DNA of 64,000 bases from an uncultured Ferrovibrio sp. GTDB taxonomy: Bacteria > Pseudomonadota > Alphaproteobacteria > Ferrovibrionales > Ferrovibrionaceae. The notes under the pieces are model-generated. The model did no database searches. It was not told the origin of the DNA and saw nothing but the letters and a program-made list of their open reading frames with translations. Every line of letters starts with the position of its first letter. Within the stretch, counting starts at the first letter, position 1. The position numbers and the translations under genes were made by a program. Below are positions 8,083-16,584 of the stretch, piece after piece. The stretch lies in contig NZ_CALGPC010000006.1 in the NCBI RefSeq assembly GCF_937960835.1, forward strand, positions 248,001 to 312,000, given 5' to 3'.

Positions 8083-9360
8083 ATGTACTTGCCGCGGAAA
8101 TGGCCCGTCGGCATCTCGCTTCTGACCGATGAGAGTTTTGCGTCTTGGTTTGCTCGCATCGCATGGGCGCATGGTGCCACACCGTCTGAACTCTATCGTA
8201 TTGCCTTACCCGGTGCGCGCATCGGTGGGGTCGATCTGGACAGGCACGCCTGCGACGATCTGATCTTTAACCTTTCCCGGGACGCCGGCTTGCCGGCGCT
8301 TACCCTTGAGGCTGCCACGCTCCGGCGCTGGCGGGGCTCGGTCTATGACAACGACGACGGCAAGACGCCGATCGTCTGGCTGCCACCAGCCGGACGTGCT
8401 TATGCAAAGAGCTCTTTCGGGCAGCAGGTCTGCCCGTCCTGCCTGGCCGAAGATCCAGAGCCGTATTATCGGACCAGCTGGCGCCTTAGCTTCTACAGCG
8501 TTTGTACCCGGCACCGGCAGATAATGGTTGATCGTTGTCCTGGCTGTACCCACCCGCTTCATCCCTCGAACACGGTTTCTGGTGCCACATTGGCGCTGTG
8601 CGGCTTCTGCGGCTTCGATTTGCGGGCGATTGCAGCAGCGAAGGTTCCTGAGAGAGATTTGGCCGCTCAGATTCGACTTCTAAAAGTCGCCGATGGTGAT
8701 TGGCAGCCAATGGGCGATTATGGACCGATACACCCGGTCTTGTTCTTCCGCCTATTTACGCTGCTTTACAGGTTGGTTTCGTCCGATCGCCATGCGCTTC
8801 CGTTGCGACAATTATTGATGCCGCCCAAAAGCGACGTCAGGGCTGAAGCCATCCCGCGCATTCGTGAAATCGACAGGCATCCCGCCCGAGTACGCCATCT
8901 GTTGGTCAACCTGGCGTCGCAGATGGTCCAGGATTGGCCGCGTCGCTTTGTTGACGCCTGCGATGCTGTGGGTCTGCATCGTTGGCTGCTCGTCAAAGAG
9001 CCAAAAGATGTACCATTTGCCTATTCGGACGCTGTATCCCGACACTTGGTTCGGCAAATGCACCATGTTGGCGCCGAGGAGGTTGATACCGTTTCGCGGC
9101 ATCTCTCCGCAGCTGGACAATCCCCAACTTACGAAGCGTTGCAAGGCATCCTTGGCGTTAAATTCCACGCCGCGCGCAAGCTCGCAGCGCCTGTGAAGGC
9201 TCACAAACCATACGGAACCCATAGATACTGGAAGCTCGATGGGGTTTCCCCCACTACGAGAGCAGCTGTGAAGCAAGCCGCGCACAAAGCTGGAGAAAAC
9301 GTTGGCGCGTGGGTAGATCTCGCCCTGCAAAGCGCTCTGAAAGCTCAAGCGAAGAGGTAA
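8083..9360 (+). CDS. tniQ: TniQ/TnsD-family target-selection protein
   Basis: 425 residues from the ATG at 8083, which has GGAAGGA at 8070-8076. An in-frame GTG at 8059 lacks a site. The N-terminal TniQ domain begins with PVGISLLTDESFASWFARIAWAHG. A zinc-binding set follows: C117xxC120, C141xxH144, C152xxC155 and C173xxC176. The C-terminal half is helical and basic and probably binds DNA. TniQ/TnsD proteins choose the insertion site and recruit TnsC. Being the only TniQ in the element and encoded at the end nearest tRNA-Gln, it is the likely reader of that gene or its 3' flank. It is the first gene of the transposition operon, ending 5 bp before the tnsA ATG. Confidence 0.92.
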   Translation: MYLPRKWPVGISLLTDESFASWFARIAWAHGATPSELYRIALPGARIGGVDLDRHACDDLIFNLSRDAGLPALTLEAATLRRWRGSVYDNDDGKTPIVWLPPAGRAYAKSSFGQQVCPSCLAEDPEPYYRTSWRLSFYSVCTRHRQIMVDRCPGCTHPLHPSNTVSGATLALCGFCGFDLRAIAAAKVPERDLAAQIRLLKVADGDWQPMGDYGPIHPVLFFRLFTLLYRLVSSDRHALPLRQLLMPPKSDVRAEAIPRIREIDRHPARVRHLLVNLASQMVQDWPRRFVDACDAVGLHRWLLVKEPKDVPFAYSDAVSRHLVRQMHHVGAEEVDTVSRHLSAAGQSPTYEALQGILGVKFHAARKLAAPVKAHKPYGTHRYWKLDGVSPTTRAAVKQAAHKAGENVGAWVDLALQSALKAQAKR

Positions 9361-9365
9361 CTGAA

Positions 9366-10001
9366 ATGCCTGTACGCCGCATTAGAGCAAACCCGCGTAG
9401 TATCACTGGCGCCGTGACTGGTGCGGATGGAAATTTTATCGACTTTGAGTCGCTCTTGGAGCGGGACTATCTAGTCCTTACCCGCTTTCAGTATCCGAGC
9501 GCGAAAATCGAAGAGCAGCCAGTCAAGATCCCATATGTCATGGATAATGGCCGTAAGAGCCACTACACCCCCGATTTTCTGGTGGAATACGAGCAAGGTC
9601 CGAGTGAACTCGTCGAAGTCAAGCCAGCTGAGGTGCTAGTTAAAGAGAAGGAAGCATTCCTGGCTCGTTTTGCTGCAGCCGCGGAATATGCTGCAAATAA
9701 GGGCTGGGATTTCGTCATCAAATCAGAGATCGACGTTAAGCTCCCTGTCCTGCCTAACGCACATTTCCTGATTCACTACAGGACGCTCAAGCCAAAGCCT
9801 GAGCTCTGCGCGCGCCTCATGTGCGAGGCAGAATCTGGCCCCATTCCTGTTGGCAACCTAATCGCGAGTGCAATCTGGGAGGCATCCGAAAGGTACAGCG
9901 CAATACCACAGGTTTGGCGGTTGCTGGCGACAGGCATGCTCGATGCCGATCTAAATGTTCCATTGAACCAAGGCTCACTCGTATGGGCTCAGGCGAGGTA
10001 G
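9366..10001 (+). CDS. tnsA: TnsA-like transposon endonuclease
   Basis: 211 residues from the ATG at 9366. TnsA cuts the 5' strands at the transposon ends so that TnsA+TnsB give cut-and-paste rather than replicative products. The restriction-endonuclease-like catalytic set is visible: E28 in FESLLERD, D70 in TPDF, and E84-V85-K86 in VEVKP. It is shorter than Tn7 TnsA (about 270 residues), mainly in the C-terminal part that contacts TnsC. Its 3' end overlaps the tnsB start region. Confidence 0.9.
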   Translation: MPVRRIRANPRSITGAVTGADGNFIDFESLLERDYLVLTRFQYPSAKIEEQPVKIPYVMDNGRKSHYTPDFLVEYEQGPSELVEVKPAEVLVKEKEAFLARFAAAAEYAANKGWDFVIKSEIDVKLPVLPNAHFLIHYRTLKPKPELCARLMCEAESGPIPVGNLIASAIWEASERYSAIPQVWRLLATGMLDADLNVPLNQGSLVWAQAR

Positions 10002-11968
10002 TTCAGGTGAAGAGGCTATCGACATTTAAGAAGGGGACCAACGCTTACCTGCATGGGCGGCGTTGCACCATTATTGGTACTGCGGGGACAAAGTCTGTCC
10101 GGATCGTATTCATGGATGGTGGTCAGACTGTTCAGACTGATATCGAGAACCTGTGGGAAGACATTTCTCCCGACGATATGGGAGCCGATGTTTCAATCGA
10201 TATCTTCCATCCCAGCGATATAGAGGTAGCTCGTGAGCGCCTGGAAATTATTGAACCTATCGTGTCTCTACTCAACAAACCCGCCAAGGATGAAGCTTTT
10301 AAGGCACTTTATAAGGAGATCAGTCAGAAGAGCGGGCATAGCGTAAGAACGTTGTACCGCTGGGTTTCCGATTATACCGGAAGAAGTCTGCTAACAGACT
10401 TGGCGCCCAAGAGGCGAAAACGTCATAAGCGACGGCTCGATAGCAAATCAGAAGACATCGTTGAGGATGCTCTGAAGAAGTATCTGTCAGGCCGTAGACC
10501 ATCAATTAACGCGATCTATAAAACGATTGCACAGCAATGCAAAGATGTAGGCGTTGAAATTCCACACTTGAGTACATTGCGTCGGCGAATAAAGGATTTA
10601 CCGCCGAAAGAAATTCTCGCTAGCCGCCTCGGCCCCAAGGCCGCGAGAGACATGTACGAGCAGATCCAGGGGCACTATCCCGGGGCTGACTATCCACTCG
10701 CATATGTTCAAATTGACCACACACTTCTCGATATCCAAGCGGTAAGCGCACGGGATCGCCTTCCGATCGGTAAGGTGTGGCTGACAGTGGCAATCGATGT
10801 ATATAGCCGAATGATCGTGGGCATTTACATCACGATTGAAGCGCCTAGTGCGTTTTCGACGTGTATGTGCATCCGACATGCCGTCTTGCCCAAGGAGAAT
10901 TTTTTACTGGGGCTAGATGTCAAAGGAGAGTGGCCGGTATGGGGATTCATGCGGAATTTGCATGCGGATAATGGCCCCGACTTCCGCAGTGAGGTGTACA
11001 AGGCCAATCTGCAGCAATACGGGTGCTGGCCATTGTGGCGCAAGCTGCGTCAGCCGCACTACGGTGGCCATATTGAGCGCCTCATTGGGACGATCAATCG
11101 TGTTTTCCATGATCTGCCAGGGACAACATTTTCAAACCCTCGGGAACGAGCAACATACGACTCCGAAGGTAATGCCGTATTCACGATCGATGAGCTTGAA
11201 CAGGTCGTGGCGCATTGGGTGGTGAATATTTACCACAGGACCCTGCATGAAGAACTGGGATGTACGCCTCTGGAGAAATGGGAGGCTGGCATACTTGGCA
11301 CGGATGGCTCGCCAGGTGTTGGCCTGCAGGATCGTGCCGAAGATCCGGAGCGGGTAGCGCTTGACCTGCTGCCATTTGATGAGCGCACGGTGCAGCGTGA
11401 CGGAATCACATGGGAGAAGATCACCTATATTTCCGAAGCGCTCATACCGTGGATCAAGGCTGATGAAGGCCGTGTGCGCAAAAAGTTCAAAGTTCGCCGG
11501 GACCCGCGAGACGTCACTTGTGTCTGGTTTTTAGACCCCAAGAGCGGAGTATATCACCGGATTCCAGAGGAAACTCGGCAGATGAAGCCAATATCCATAT
11601 GGGATCATCGGCTTGCGAACAGCCTTAAACTGAAGCGCGGCGGACGGGTTGCCAGCACTCTCGATACCTTGGATGCGCACCGAGATCTGGAGCGCATGAC
11701 CCAGGCAGCCGAGGAAAAGACGAATATGGCAAAGGGTGCGCGGCGGAAAGCCGAGCGGCAGCGCCGTAATCAAAAGACCCTCGGAGATGAGGCGTATGCC
11801 GGCAAACCAGATTTGACGTCTGCGCAGCAGAAGATTAAAGCGCCGGTACGACCGCGTTTGGTCGTGAATAATGACAATCTCAGTAAAAAACCGACACGCC
11901 AGATCAATGACGACAATGACCTCGATCTGTCGCTGGATGATTTGACGGCACGTGCGGAGGAATTATGA
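9983..11968 (+). CDS. tnsB: TnsB/TniA-family DDE transposase
   Basis: About 661 residues if the ATG at 9983 is used; a GTG at 10007 preceded by GAGG is an equal alternative. It performs 3' strand cleavage and joining. N-terminal helical domains (SVRTLYRWVSDYTGRS and STLRRRIKDLPP are HTH-like) precede the retroviral-integrase core. The acidic triad is D245 (YVQIDHT), D329 (HADNGPDF) and E365 (GGHIERLIG), with the typical 35-residue D-E gap. A Mu-type C-terminal beta domain (VRRDPRDVTCVWFLDP) and a basic, KR-rich tail follow; the tail probably contacts TnsC. It overlaps tnsC by 4 bp (ATGA). Confidence 0.94.
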   Translation: MGSGEVVQVKRLSTFKKGTNAYLHGRRCTIIGTAGTKSVRIVFMDGGQTVQTDIENLWEDISPDDMGADVSIDIFHPSDIEVARERLEIIEPIVSLLNKPAKDEAFKALYKEISQKSGHSVRTLYRWVSDYTGRSLLTDLAPKRRKRHKRRLDSKSEDIVEDALKKYLSGRRPSINAIYKTIAQQCKDVGVEIPHLSTLRRRIKDLPPKEILASRLGPKAARDMYEQIQGHYPGADYPLAYVQIDHTLLDIQAVSARDRLPIGKVWLTVAIDVYSRMIVGIYITIEAPSAFSTCMCIRHAVLPKENFLLGLDVKGEWPVWGFMRNLHADNGPDFRSEVYKANLQQYGCWPLWRKLRQPHYGGHIERLIGTINRVFHDLPGTTFSNPRERATYDSEGNAVFTIDELEQVVAHWVVNIYHRTLHEELGCTPLEKWEAGILGTDGSPGVGLQDRAEDPERVALDLLPFDERTVQRDGITWEKITYISEALIPWIKADEGRVRKKFKVRRDPRDVTCVWFLDPKSGVYHRIPEETRQMKPISIWDHRLANSLKLKRGGRVASTLDTLDAHRDLERMTQAAEEKTNMAKGARRKAERQRRNQKTLGDEAYAGKPDLTSAQQKIKAPVRPRLVVNNDNLSKKPTRQINDDNDLDLSLDDLTARAEEL

Positions 11969-12858
11969 CCGAACCAAATATGGTTGATCCTGTCTGTGGC
12001 ACAGGATCGAGTTTACTAGCTGCAGACTTCAATGAGTTGCGAAAGCCTTGCTGGATATCATATCCACGAGGCGATGTAGGGCTGCGGAAACTGCGTGATT
12101 TGATTAAGGCGCCTGTGAGTCACCGGCCGGGTGGTATGCTTCTCTATGGAGATTCTAACAGCGGAAAAACAACGCTGGTCCGACATTTTCAGAACCTCCG
12201 CTCGAAAAGTAGCGATGATGGTGACGACGATTATCCGTTCGAGGGTGGCAATGCGACGATGATCTTCCAATCGCCGCCGTATCCGTCAACCGGCGCTCTC
12301 TTAACCGGTGCTTTGCGAAGCCTGAATGCACCCCACCAGGAAACATGGCATTGGGAGAAGAAGCTGGCCGCGGCGGTCGCCATCCTTTCGAAGACCAGCG
12401 TACGTATGATCGTCATTGATGAAATACATAACGCGCTTACGGGACCGCATGACAAGCGGGTGCATTTCCTGAACACGATCAAATATCTTTCCAATGAGTT
12501 GCGGATCCCGATCGTGGTTATCGGGACGAGCCTGGCGCTCAGCACTATTCAGACCGATCAGCAACTCGGCAGCCGGCTTGTGCCTTTCAAGCTACCGAAA
12601 TGGGAGGCCGACAAGGAGTTTGCCCATTTTCTTGGACGGATATTCGTGCACCTAAAGGTCAACCCGTTGCCTGCCGTCAATTCTCGCAAATTCCGTGAGC
12701 GCTTCATCCATATGACGGATGGCCTTACGGGGGAAATCTGGAATCTTGCGGTTCTGACCGCTGAAGACATGCATGCCAAGACCATTGATATCGTCGAAGA
12801 GCAAATGCTGATCGATGCTCCTTGGGTTCGGCCGCAGGATCGGCGAATCGAAAGCTAG
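11965..12858 (+). CDS. tnsC: TnsC/TniB-like AAA+ transposition regulator
   Basis: A 297-residue AAA+ ATPase. The Walker A motif GDSNSGKT is at residues 62-69, Walker B MIVIDE ends at D152-E153, and a sensor-1-like IVVIGTSLAL follows. The role is to form an ATP-dependent filament on target DNA that bridges TniQ and the TnsAB transposase, and to give target immunity. The length is that of TniB of the Tn5053 group or the CAST TnsC proteins rather than of Tn7 TnsC (about 555), although a separate tnsA is present. It starts inside the tnsB stop and is followed after 36 bp by the HTH-exonuclease genes. Confidence 0.93.
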   Translation: MTEPNMVDPVCGTGSSLLAADFNELRKPCWISYPRGDVGLRKLRDLIKAPVSHRPGGMLLYGDSNSGKTTLVRHFQNLRSKSSDDGDDDYPFEGGNATMIFQSPPYPSTGALLTGALRSLNAPHQETWHWEKKLAAAVAILSKTSVRMIVIDEIHNALTGPHDKRVHFLNTIKYLSNELRIPIVVIGTSLALSTIQTDQQLGSRLVPFKLPKWEADKEFAHFLGRIFVHLKVNPLPAVNSRKFRERFIHMTDGLTGEIWNLAVLTAEDMHAKTIDIVEEQMLIDAPWVRPQDRRIES

Positions 12859-12894
12859 GCCGTCTGATCAGAGATTACTTCTAGGGAGGTGACC

Positions 12895-13242
12895 GTGCCG
12901 AATTTTCGTTCGTTTCACGATGGCGTTTTTGAATGCGCTAAAATCGACGGGGACTTTCGGCGATCATTACTGCGCGAATGCGCAGGGTTACTCCTGAATC
13001 AAGAATTCGAGGTCGCTCACAGGCTGGTCAAGAATTACATCCTCTCGGCCGACTACATTGAGAGAATGTCCGAAGAGCTTGAGCTGGATGGTGGCACAGA
13101 GGCCGTCATCAATCTGCTTGACCCGGAAGTAAATGATGAGGGTACCAGGCTGCTTCTGGCGCTTATTATCATACTTCAGAATGAAGGATTGTCCCTGATC
13201 ACACGACGACAGATTTCTGTCGATCGACGGCGGCTATCCTGA
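12895..13242 (+). CDS. Antitoxin-like HTH protein, first of tandem pair
   Basis: 115 residues. The GTG at 12895 is preferred because AGGGAGGT at 12883-12890 would serve it; the upstream GTG at 12889 lies inside that ribosome site. The order of motifs (DGDFRRSLLRECAGLLL, then an EVAHRLVKNYI helix, then an HTH-like region, then LLLALIIILQNEGLSL) follows the small HigA/COG3636-type addiction-module antidote regulators, but the sequence is diverged. No toxin gene is next to it. The stop overlaps the start of the next gene (TGATG). A regulatory role in the transposition operon is inferred. Confidence 0.6.
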   Translation: MPNFRSFHDGVFECAKIDGDFRRSLLRECAGLLLNQEFEVAHRLVKNYILSADYIERMSEELELDGGTEAVINLLDPEVNDEGTRLLLALIIILQNEGLSLITRRQISVDRRRLS

Positions 13243-13787
13243 TGCCGATCAGTCGGTCTTTCGATGAGACAGCTGCGGCCCGTGCAGCCCGCGATAAGGA
13301 ATTCGCCCGAGGTCTTCTTGTCGAAGCGATATCTGTATTAGGCTCAGAGCCGGAAGTTGCTTCAGTGCTCATCGGTCATTATATCGACGGTACAGGCGAT
13401 ATTGACCGCCTGGCCGTAGCAATGGGCCTTCCGGGAACGGATGGCCGGTCTGCAATGCTAAATCCAGGCGCGACACCGTTTGTCACTTTCATGCGCGGCC
13501 TTGATTCACTCTGTAAGGCGGAGGGAATGTCCGCCGCGGTATCTTGCCTAGCGCCGGGTATTCAGCCCTTAGAAGAATGGACGCCAGCACATCACAGATT
13601 GGCTCTGGTGCGCATCGAAAATCTAATGGATGCAGCCGCAGGCTCTCCGGATGCAGCCGAGCTGGCTGCGCTCGGAGAAAAAGTCGCGTCCTATGAACGA
13701 CTATGTTTTCCCCATCGCAGACGAACGCTAGCCGAGCACATACAGGATTTTCTGCGTAAGGTCCGGGAACGAAAGCCCTGGGAATAG
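13242..13787 (+). CDS. Antitoxin-like HTH protein with extra C-terminal domain, second of pair
   Basis: A 181-residue protein. The first 100 residues read like a COG3636-type antidote regulator: SFDETAAARAARDKEFARGL, EPEVASVLIGHYIDGTGDI, LAVAMGLPG, then MLNPGATP and a C-terminal amphipathic helix. It is a clear paralogue in layout of the preceding protein. About 80 additional residues (helical, ending KVRERKPWE) are not part of the usual family. It is coupled to both neighbours: its ATG overlaps the upstream stop, and the exonuclease starts 2 bp after its own stop. Function is unknown; DNA binding is likely. Confidence 0.6.
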   Translation: MPISRSFDETAAARAARDKEFARGLLVEAISVLGSEPEVASVLIGHYIDGTGDIDRLAVAMGLPGTDGRSAMLNPGATPFVTFMRGLDSLCKAEGMSAAVSCLAPGIQPLEEWTPAHHRLALVRIENLMDAAAGSPDAAELAALGEKVASYERLCFPHRRRTLAEHIQDFLRKVRERKPWE

Positions 13788-13789
13788 GC

Positions 13790-14386
13790 ATGCAACTGTC
13801 TGAAATTGTTTTTATGGATTCTGAGGCCTCAGCTCTGCGGGACGGTTACCCCGTCGAGGTGGGGTGGGCATGGGTCGAGGGCAGCGATGTTCAGGCCGAG
13901 AGCATGCTCATCTCGCCTGCCGACGAATGGCTGACACCAAGCTTCGTATGGGACCCGATTGCCGAAGGTCTTCACGGTCTTCCGCTAGCCAGGTTGCGGG
14001 CGGAAGGTGTAACCCCGTCCGAGGTCTGCGACGTTCTCAACGAACGTCTGCAGGACAAAATTGTCGTTTTCGATACGGGCCCTGATGGGGTCGATCGGCA
14101 TTGGCTGGACCTTCTGTATTTTGAAGGTGGGCAGCATCGACACTTCAAGCTCGGCGGATCGGCGAGTGAAGTCCTCTTGGCGCTGGCAGCTGGTCATGGC
14201 CTGACGGATGCCGATCTGCTGCAAATAAAGAAGTGGGCGCCGGAAGCGACCCATCACGCAGCGATCGATGCCGCACACTATGCTTGGTGTGCAGCGGCTA
14301 TTCAGTTAATGACAAGTCAAATGCCAGATGAAGGAATTGAAAGAATTGTACACCTGATATCAGTTCGGGGCGCAGTTAGAAAGTAG
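13790..14386 (+). CDS. DEDDh-type 3'-5' exonuclease (RNase T/DnaQ fold)
   Basis: 198 residues. The DEDDh catalytic pattern is readable: D10 and E12 in FMDSEAS (Exo I), D95 in VVFDTGPD (Exo II), and H155-x4-D160 in THHAAIDAAH (Exo III). The spacing and size fit a stand-alone exonuclease on DNA or RNA. It is the last gene of the run tniQ-tnsABC-HTH-HTH-exo, all on one strand with little spacing, so it is probably coexpressed with transposition genes. Exonucleases are not standard Tn7 components. It could process transposition intermediates, act on a regulatory RNA, or be defence cargo. Confidence 0.72.
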   Translation: MQLSEIVFMDSEASALRDGYPVEVGWAWVEGSDVQAESMLISPADEWLTPSFVWDPIAEGLHGLPLARLRAEGVTPSEVCDVLNERLQDKIVVFDTGPDGVDRHWLDLLYFEGGQHRHFKLGGSASEVLLALAAGHGLTDADLLQIKKWAPEATHHAAIDAAHYAWCAAAIQLMTSQMPDEGIERIVHLISVRGAVRK

Positions 14387-14594
14387 CAGATGGTAAAAAT
14401 AGCTTCATGAAATGAGTTGTGTGAGCTTCGAGAAGCCTAAACTGGTGGCTATATTATCCCGTCGATCTAACGGTAGCAGCCGAAATTACTGATCTATGAA
14501 TGCAACAAGCCATTCGGAGGCAAAGGGTCATGTATGATCGTCAGCAGCGAAACAAGTTGCGCGAATGACATTGAACGTGCACTAGCGAAGTATT
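14387..14594. other. Intergenic region inside transposon between exonuclease and CDF gene
   Basis: A 208-bp AT-richer gap where two convergent gene runs end. No gene larger than a dozen codons is supported. It contains TCTAACGGTAG at 14466-14476, identical to 11 nt of the tRNA-Gln D arm at 7803-7813 in the same orientation. No clear terminator hairpin with a T-run was found. Confidence 0.4.
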
Positions 14595-15197
14595 CTAGAC
14601 CGCAGCCTGCTTCCGCTCCATTCTGGCAGCTCTCCAGACATCGTTCGCAGCCCCTACATTCATCGCCGCGATAGCGGTGCCGACAATCAGATCTGGCCAG
14701 CCCGATGCCGTATAGGCCGTCGCCACGGCAGCCAGCAGGATGGCGCCATTCGCATAGGCATCGTTCCGGGCGGACAGGAAGGCCGCCTTGGTCAGGCTGC
14801 CGCTATGATGGCGGAATTTCACCAGCACATAAGCGCAAACCACGTTGACGGCAAGAGCTCCCAGGCCAGCCAGCGACAGAGGGACCGGTTCTGGCGGAAC
14901 GGGCGCCAGGAACTTCTCCCAGGCCATCCATATGGTCGCCAAACCTGGAACCAGCAGGATCCCGGCCAGCGCCATGCCCAATCTGCTGCGCGCCTGCAGC
15001 GACCAGCCTAACGCAATCAGAATCAGGAAATTGACTAAGGCATCTTCCAGGAAATCAACGCTGTCGGCGAACAGGGAGACCGAGCCGATCGTCAGGGCGA
15101 CAGTAAACTCGATGAAAAAATAAATCAGGTTGGCACAAGCGACGAAACCAACCGCCTTTCGCAGTTCGACATTGTCGCTCGGATCAATCGCGCCCAT
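14595..15197 (-). CDS. CDF-like cation transporter lacking cytosolic domain
   Basis: 200 residues from the ATG at 15197; 11 more if 15230 is used. About six hydrophobic segments match the membrane domain of cation diffusion facilitators. In TM2 the metal site reads D-x3-D (ADSVDFLEDA) instead of the H/D-x3-D of zinc CDFs, and in TM5 SARND takes the place of H-x3-D, so metal preference or activity may be altered. The C-terminal cytosolic domain is absent. It is the last gene of the RR-HK-CDF operon, overlapping the kinase 3' end by 14 bp. A role in metal efflux or sensing is inferred. Confidence 0.75.
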   Translation of the reverse strand: MGAIDPSDNVELRKAVGFVACANLIYFFIEFTVALTIGSVSLFADSVDFLEDALVNFLILIALGWSLQARSRLGMALAGILLVPGLATIWMAWEKFLAPVPPEPVPLSLAGLGALAVNVVCAYVLVKFRHHSGSLTKAAFLSARNDAYANGAILLAAVATAYTASGWPDLIVGTAIAAMNVGAANDVWRAARMERKQAAV

Positions 15198-16584
15198 GTG
15201 TCGTTCCCGAAGGAAATGCCAGTCTGACAATTAGGCCAGGCCTGTTGTCCTGCAACGTCACCTGTATGTGATGTAGTTCCGCCACCGCTGACACCAGTGA
15301 CAGGCCCAGTCCGTTGCCTGCCGTCGTGCGACTGCTTTCCAGGCGATAGAAGCGCCGGAAAACCTTTTCACGCGCTTCCGCGGGAATGCCTGAGCCAGTG
15401 TCAGACACAATACCCACAATGCCATCTGGGCTATCCTTGAGGCCGAGGTAAATGGTCGTTCCGGGCGGGCAATGCCGAATGGCATTCTCCACCAGGTTGA
15501 CGAGCATTTGGGTCAGCAGTTCCTTATCGCCGTGGACCAAGACGCCATCCTCGATATCGGCGCTGATGAACTGACCGTTATCTTCAGCGACAGCAGAATA
15601 GGTCTCGCAAATCGACCGGAACAGAATGGACAGGTCGACCGTGCTGAAGCCTGCCTTTCGCGTACCAGCTTCAATCTGTGCAATTCGCAGCAAGGCTGCG
15701 AAGGTTTGCAGAATGGCGTCCACATCCGAAATGGCGAGGTCGACAGCCGATGTGTAACCTTCAACGCTCATGCTGCGCGCCCGAGCAGCTTCCAGCTTCT
15801 GGCGAAGTCGACTCAGGGGCGTGCGCAGGTCATGTGCGATGTCGTTGGATACCTGTCGCAGACTCTCAATGAGCGCCTGGAGCCGGTCGAACATCTCGTT
15901 CAGACCCTGCGCGAGCCGGTCCAGCTCATCGCCAGTACCTCGTGTCGGGATACGGTCATGCAGATTGCCTGATACGATAAACTGGGCAGTACGCGAAATC
16001 TCATCGACGCGACGCAAGAAGCCTGTGCTCAACAGTATACCGCCACCGAAGCCCGAAACGATAATTAGGGCAAATGCCAGCCCGAAGGCGCGGAAAATGG
16101 CCTCCTCGGCCTCAATGACACGGAGACGGTCTTCCGCCACAAGAAGGAAGCTTCCGTCTGTAAATTTCTTGCCAAAGGCGATCAGCATGTGCTCGCCTTT
16201 CTGATCATGGTCCAGATCATCAGGGCCGGTTGGTGGCGTTGGACGGATAAATTCATGCCAACCGACAACAGGATCCCGCATCGGCAAGCTGCCGGCGAGC
16301 CGCTGTCCCGCCGGGTCGAGGAGAAGGTAGTAGGTCGTCGGGCGACGGCCAGAACTAAGGCGAATCTCAACTTCATCCTTTAGATGAGGTAGCCCATCTT
16401 CATCATACTCCTCGGTAAGCGCCTCAATTTCGGCGGAGATGATATGGTTCAAGCCATCTCGCAGGGCATTGCTGGTGACGATGTAAACCACGCCGAGCAA
16501 CAGTAATACCGACACGCCGAATATCCCCGCATAGAGCAGGGCCAAGCGGAAGCCGATTGTCTTGACGATCCTATTCAGGCGCAT
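15184..16584 (-). CDS. Sensor histidine kinase, PmrB/heavy-metal-sensor type
   Basis: A 466-residue inner-membrane kinase. TM1 (LALLYAGIFGVSVLLLLGVV) is followed by a periplasmic domain of about 120 residues rich in acidic residues (ALTEEYDEDGLPHLKDE), TM2 (ALIIVSGFGGGILLS), and a HAMP linker. The H-box is SNDIAHDLRTPLSRL, the N-box LVENAIRHCPPG, and the G-boxes VSDTGSGIP and GNGLGLSLV. The acidic sensor region resembles those that bind cations or cationic peptides; the ligand is inferred only. It overlaps the response-regulator gene by 14 bp. Confidence 0.9.
   Translation of the reverse strand: MRLNRIVKTIGFRLALLYAGIFGVSVLLLLGVVYIVTSNALRDGLNHIISAEIEALTEEYDEDGLPHLKDEVEIRLSSGRRPTTYYLLLDPAGQRLAGSLPMRDPVVGWHEFIRPTPPTGPDDLDHDQKGEHMLIAFGKKFTDGSFLLVAEDRLRVIEAEEAIFRAFGLAFALIIVSGFGGGILLSTGFLRRVDEISRTAQFIVSGNLHDRIPTRGTGDELDRLAQGLNEMFDRLQALIESLRQVSNDIAHDLRTPLSRLRQKLEAARARSMSVEGYTSAVDLAISDVDAILQTFAALLRIAQIEAGTRKAGFSTVDLSILFRSICETYSAVAEDNGQFISADIEDGVLVHGDKELLTQMLVNLVENAIRHCPPGTTIYLGLKDSPDGIVGIVSDTGSGIPAEAREKVFRRFYRLESSRTTAGNGLGLSLVSAVAELHHIQVTLQDNRPGLIVRLAFPSGTTHGRD

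Noticed and set aside
9309..9365. Longer TnsA start upstream of 9366
   Set aside because: The extra residues would overlap the 3' end of tniQ and read as a shadow of it; the ATG at 9366 fits the usual TnsA N-terminus.
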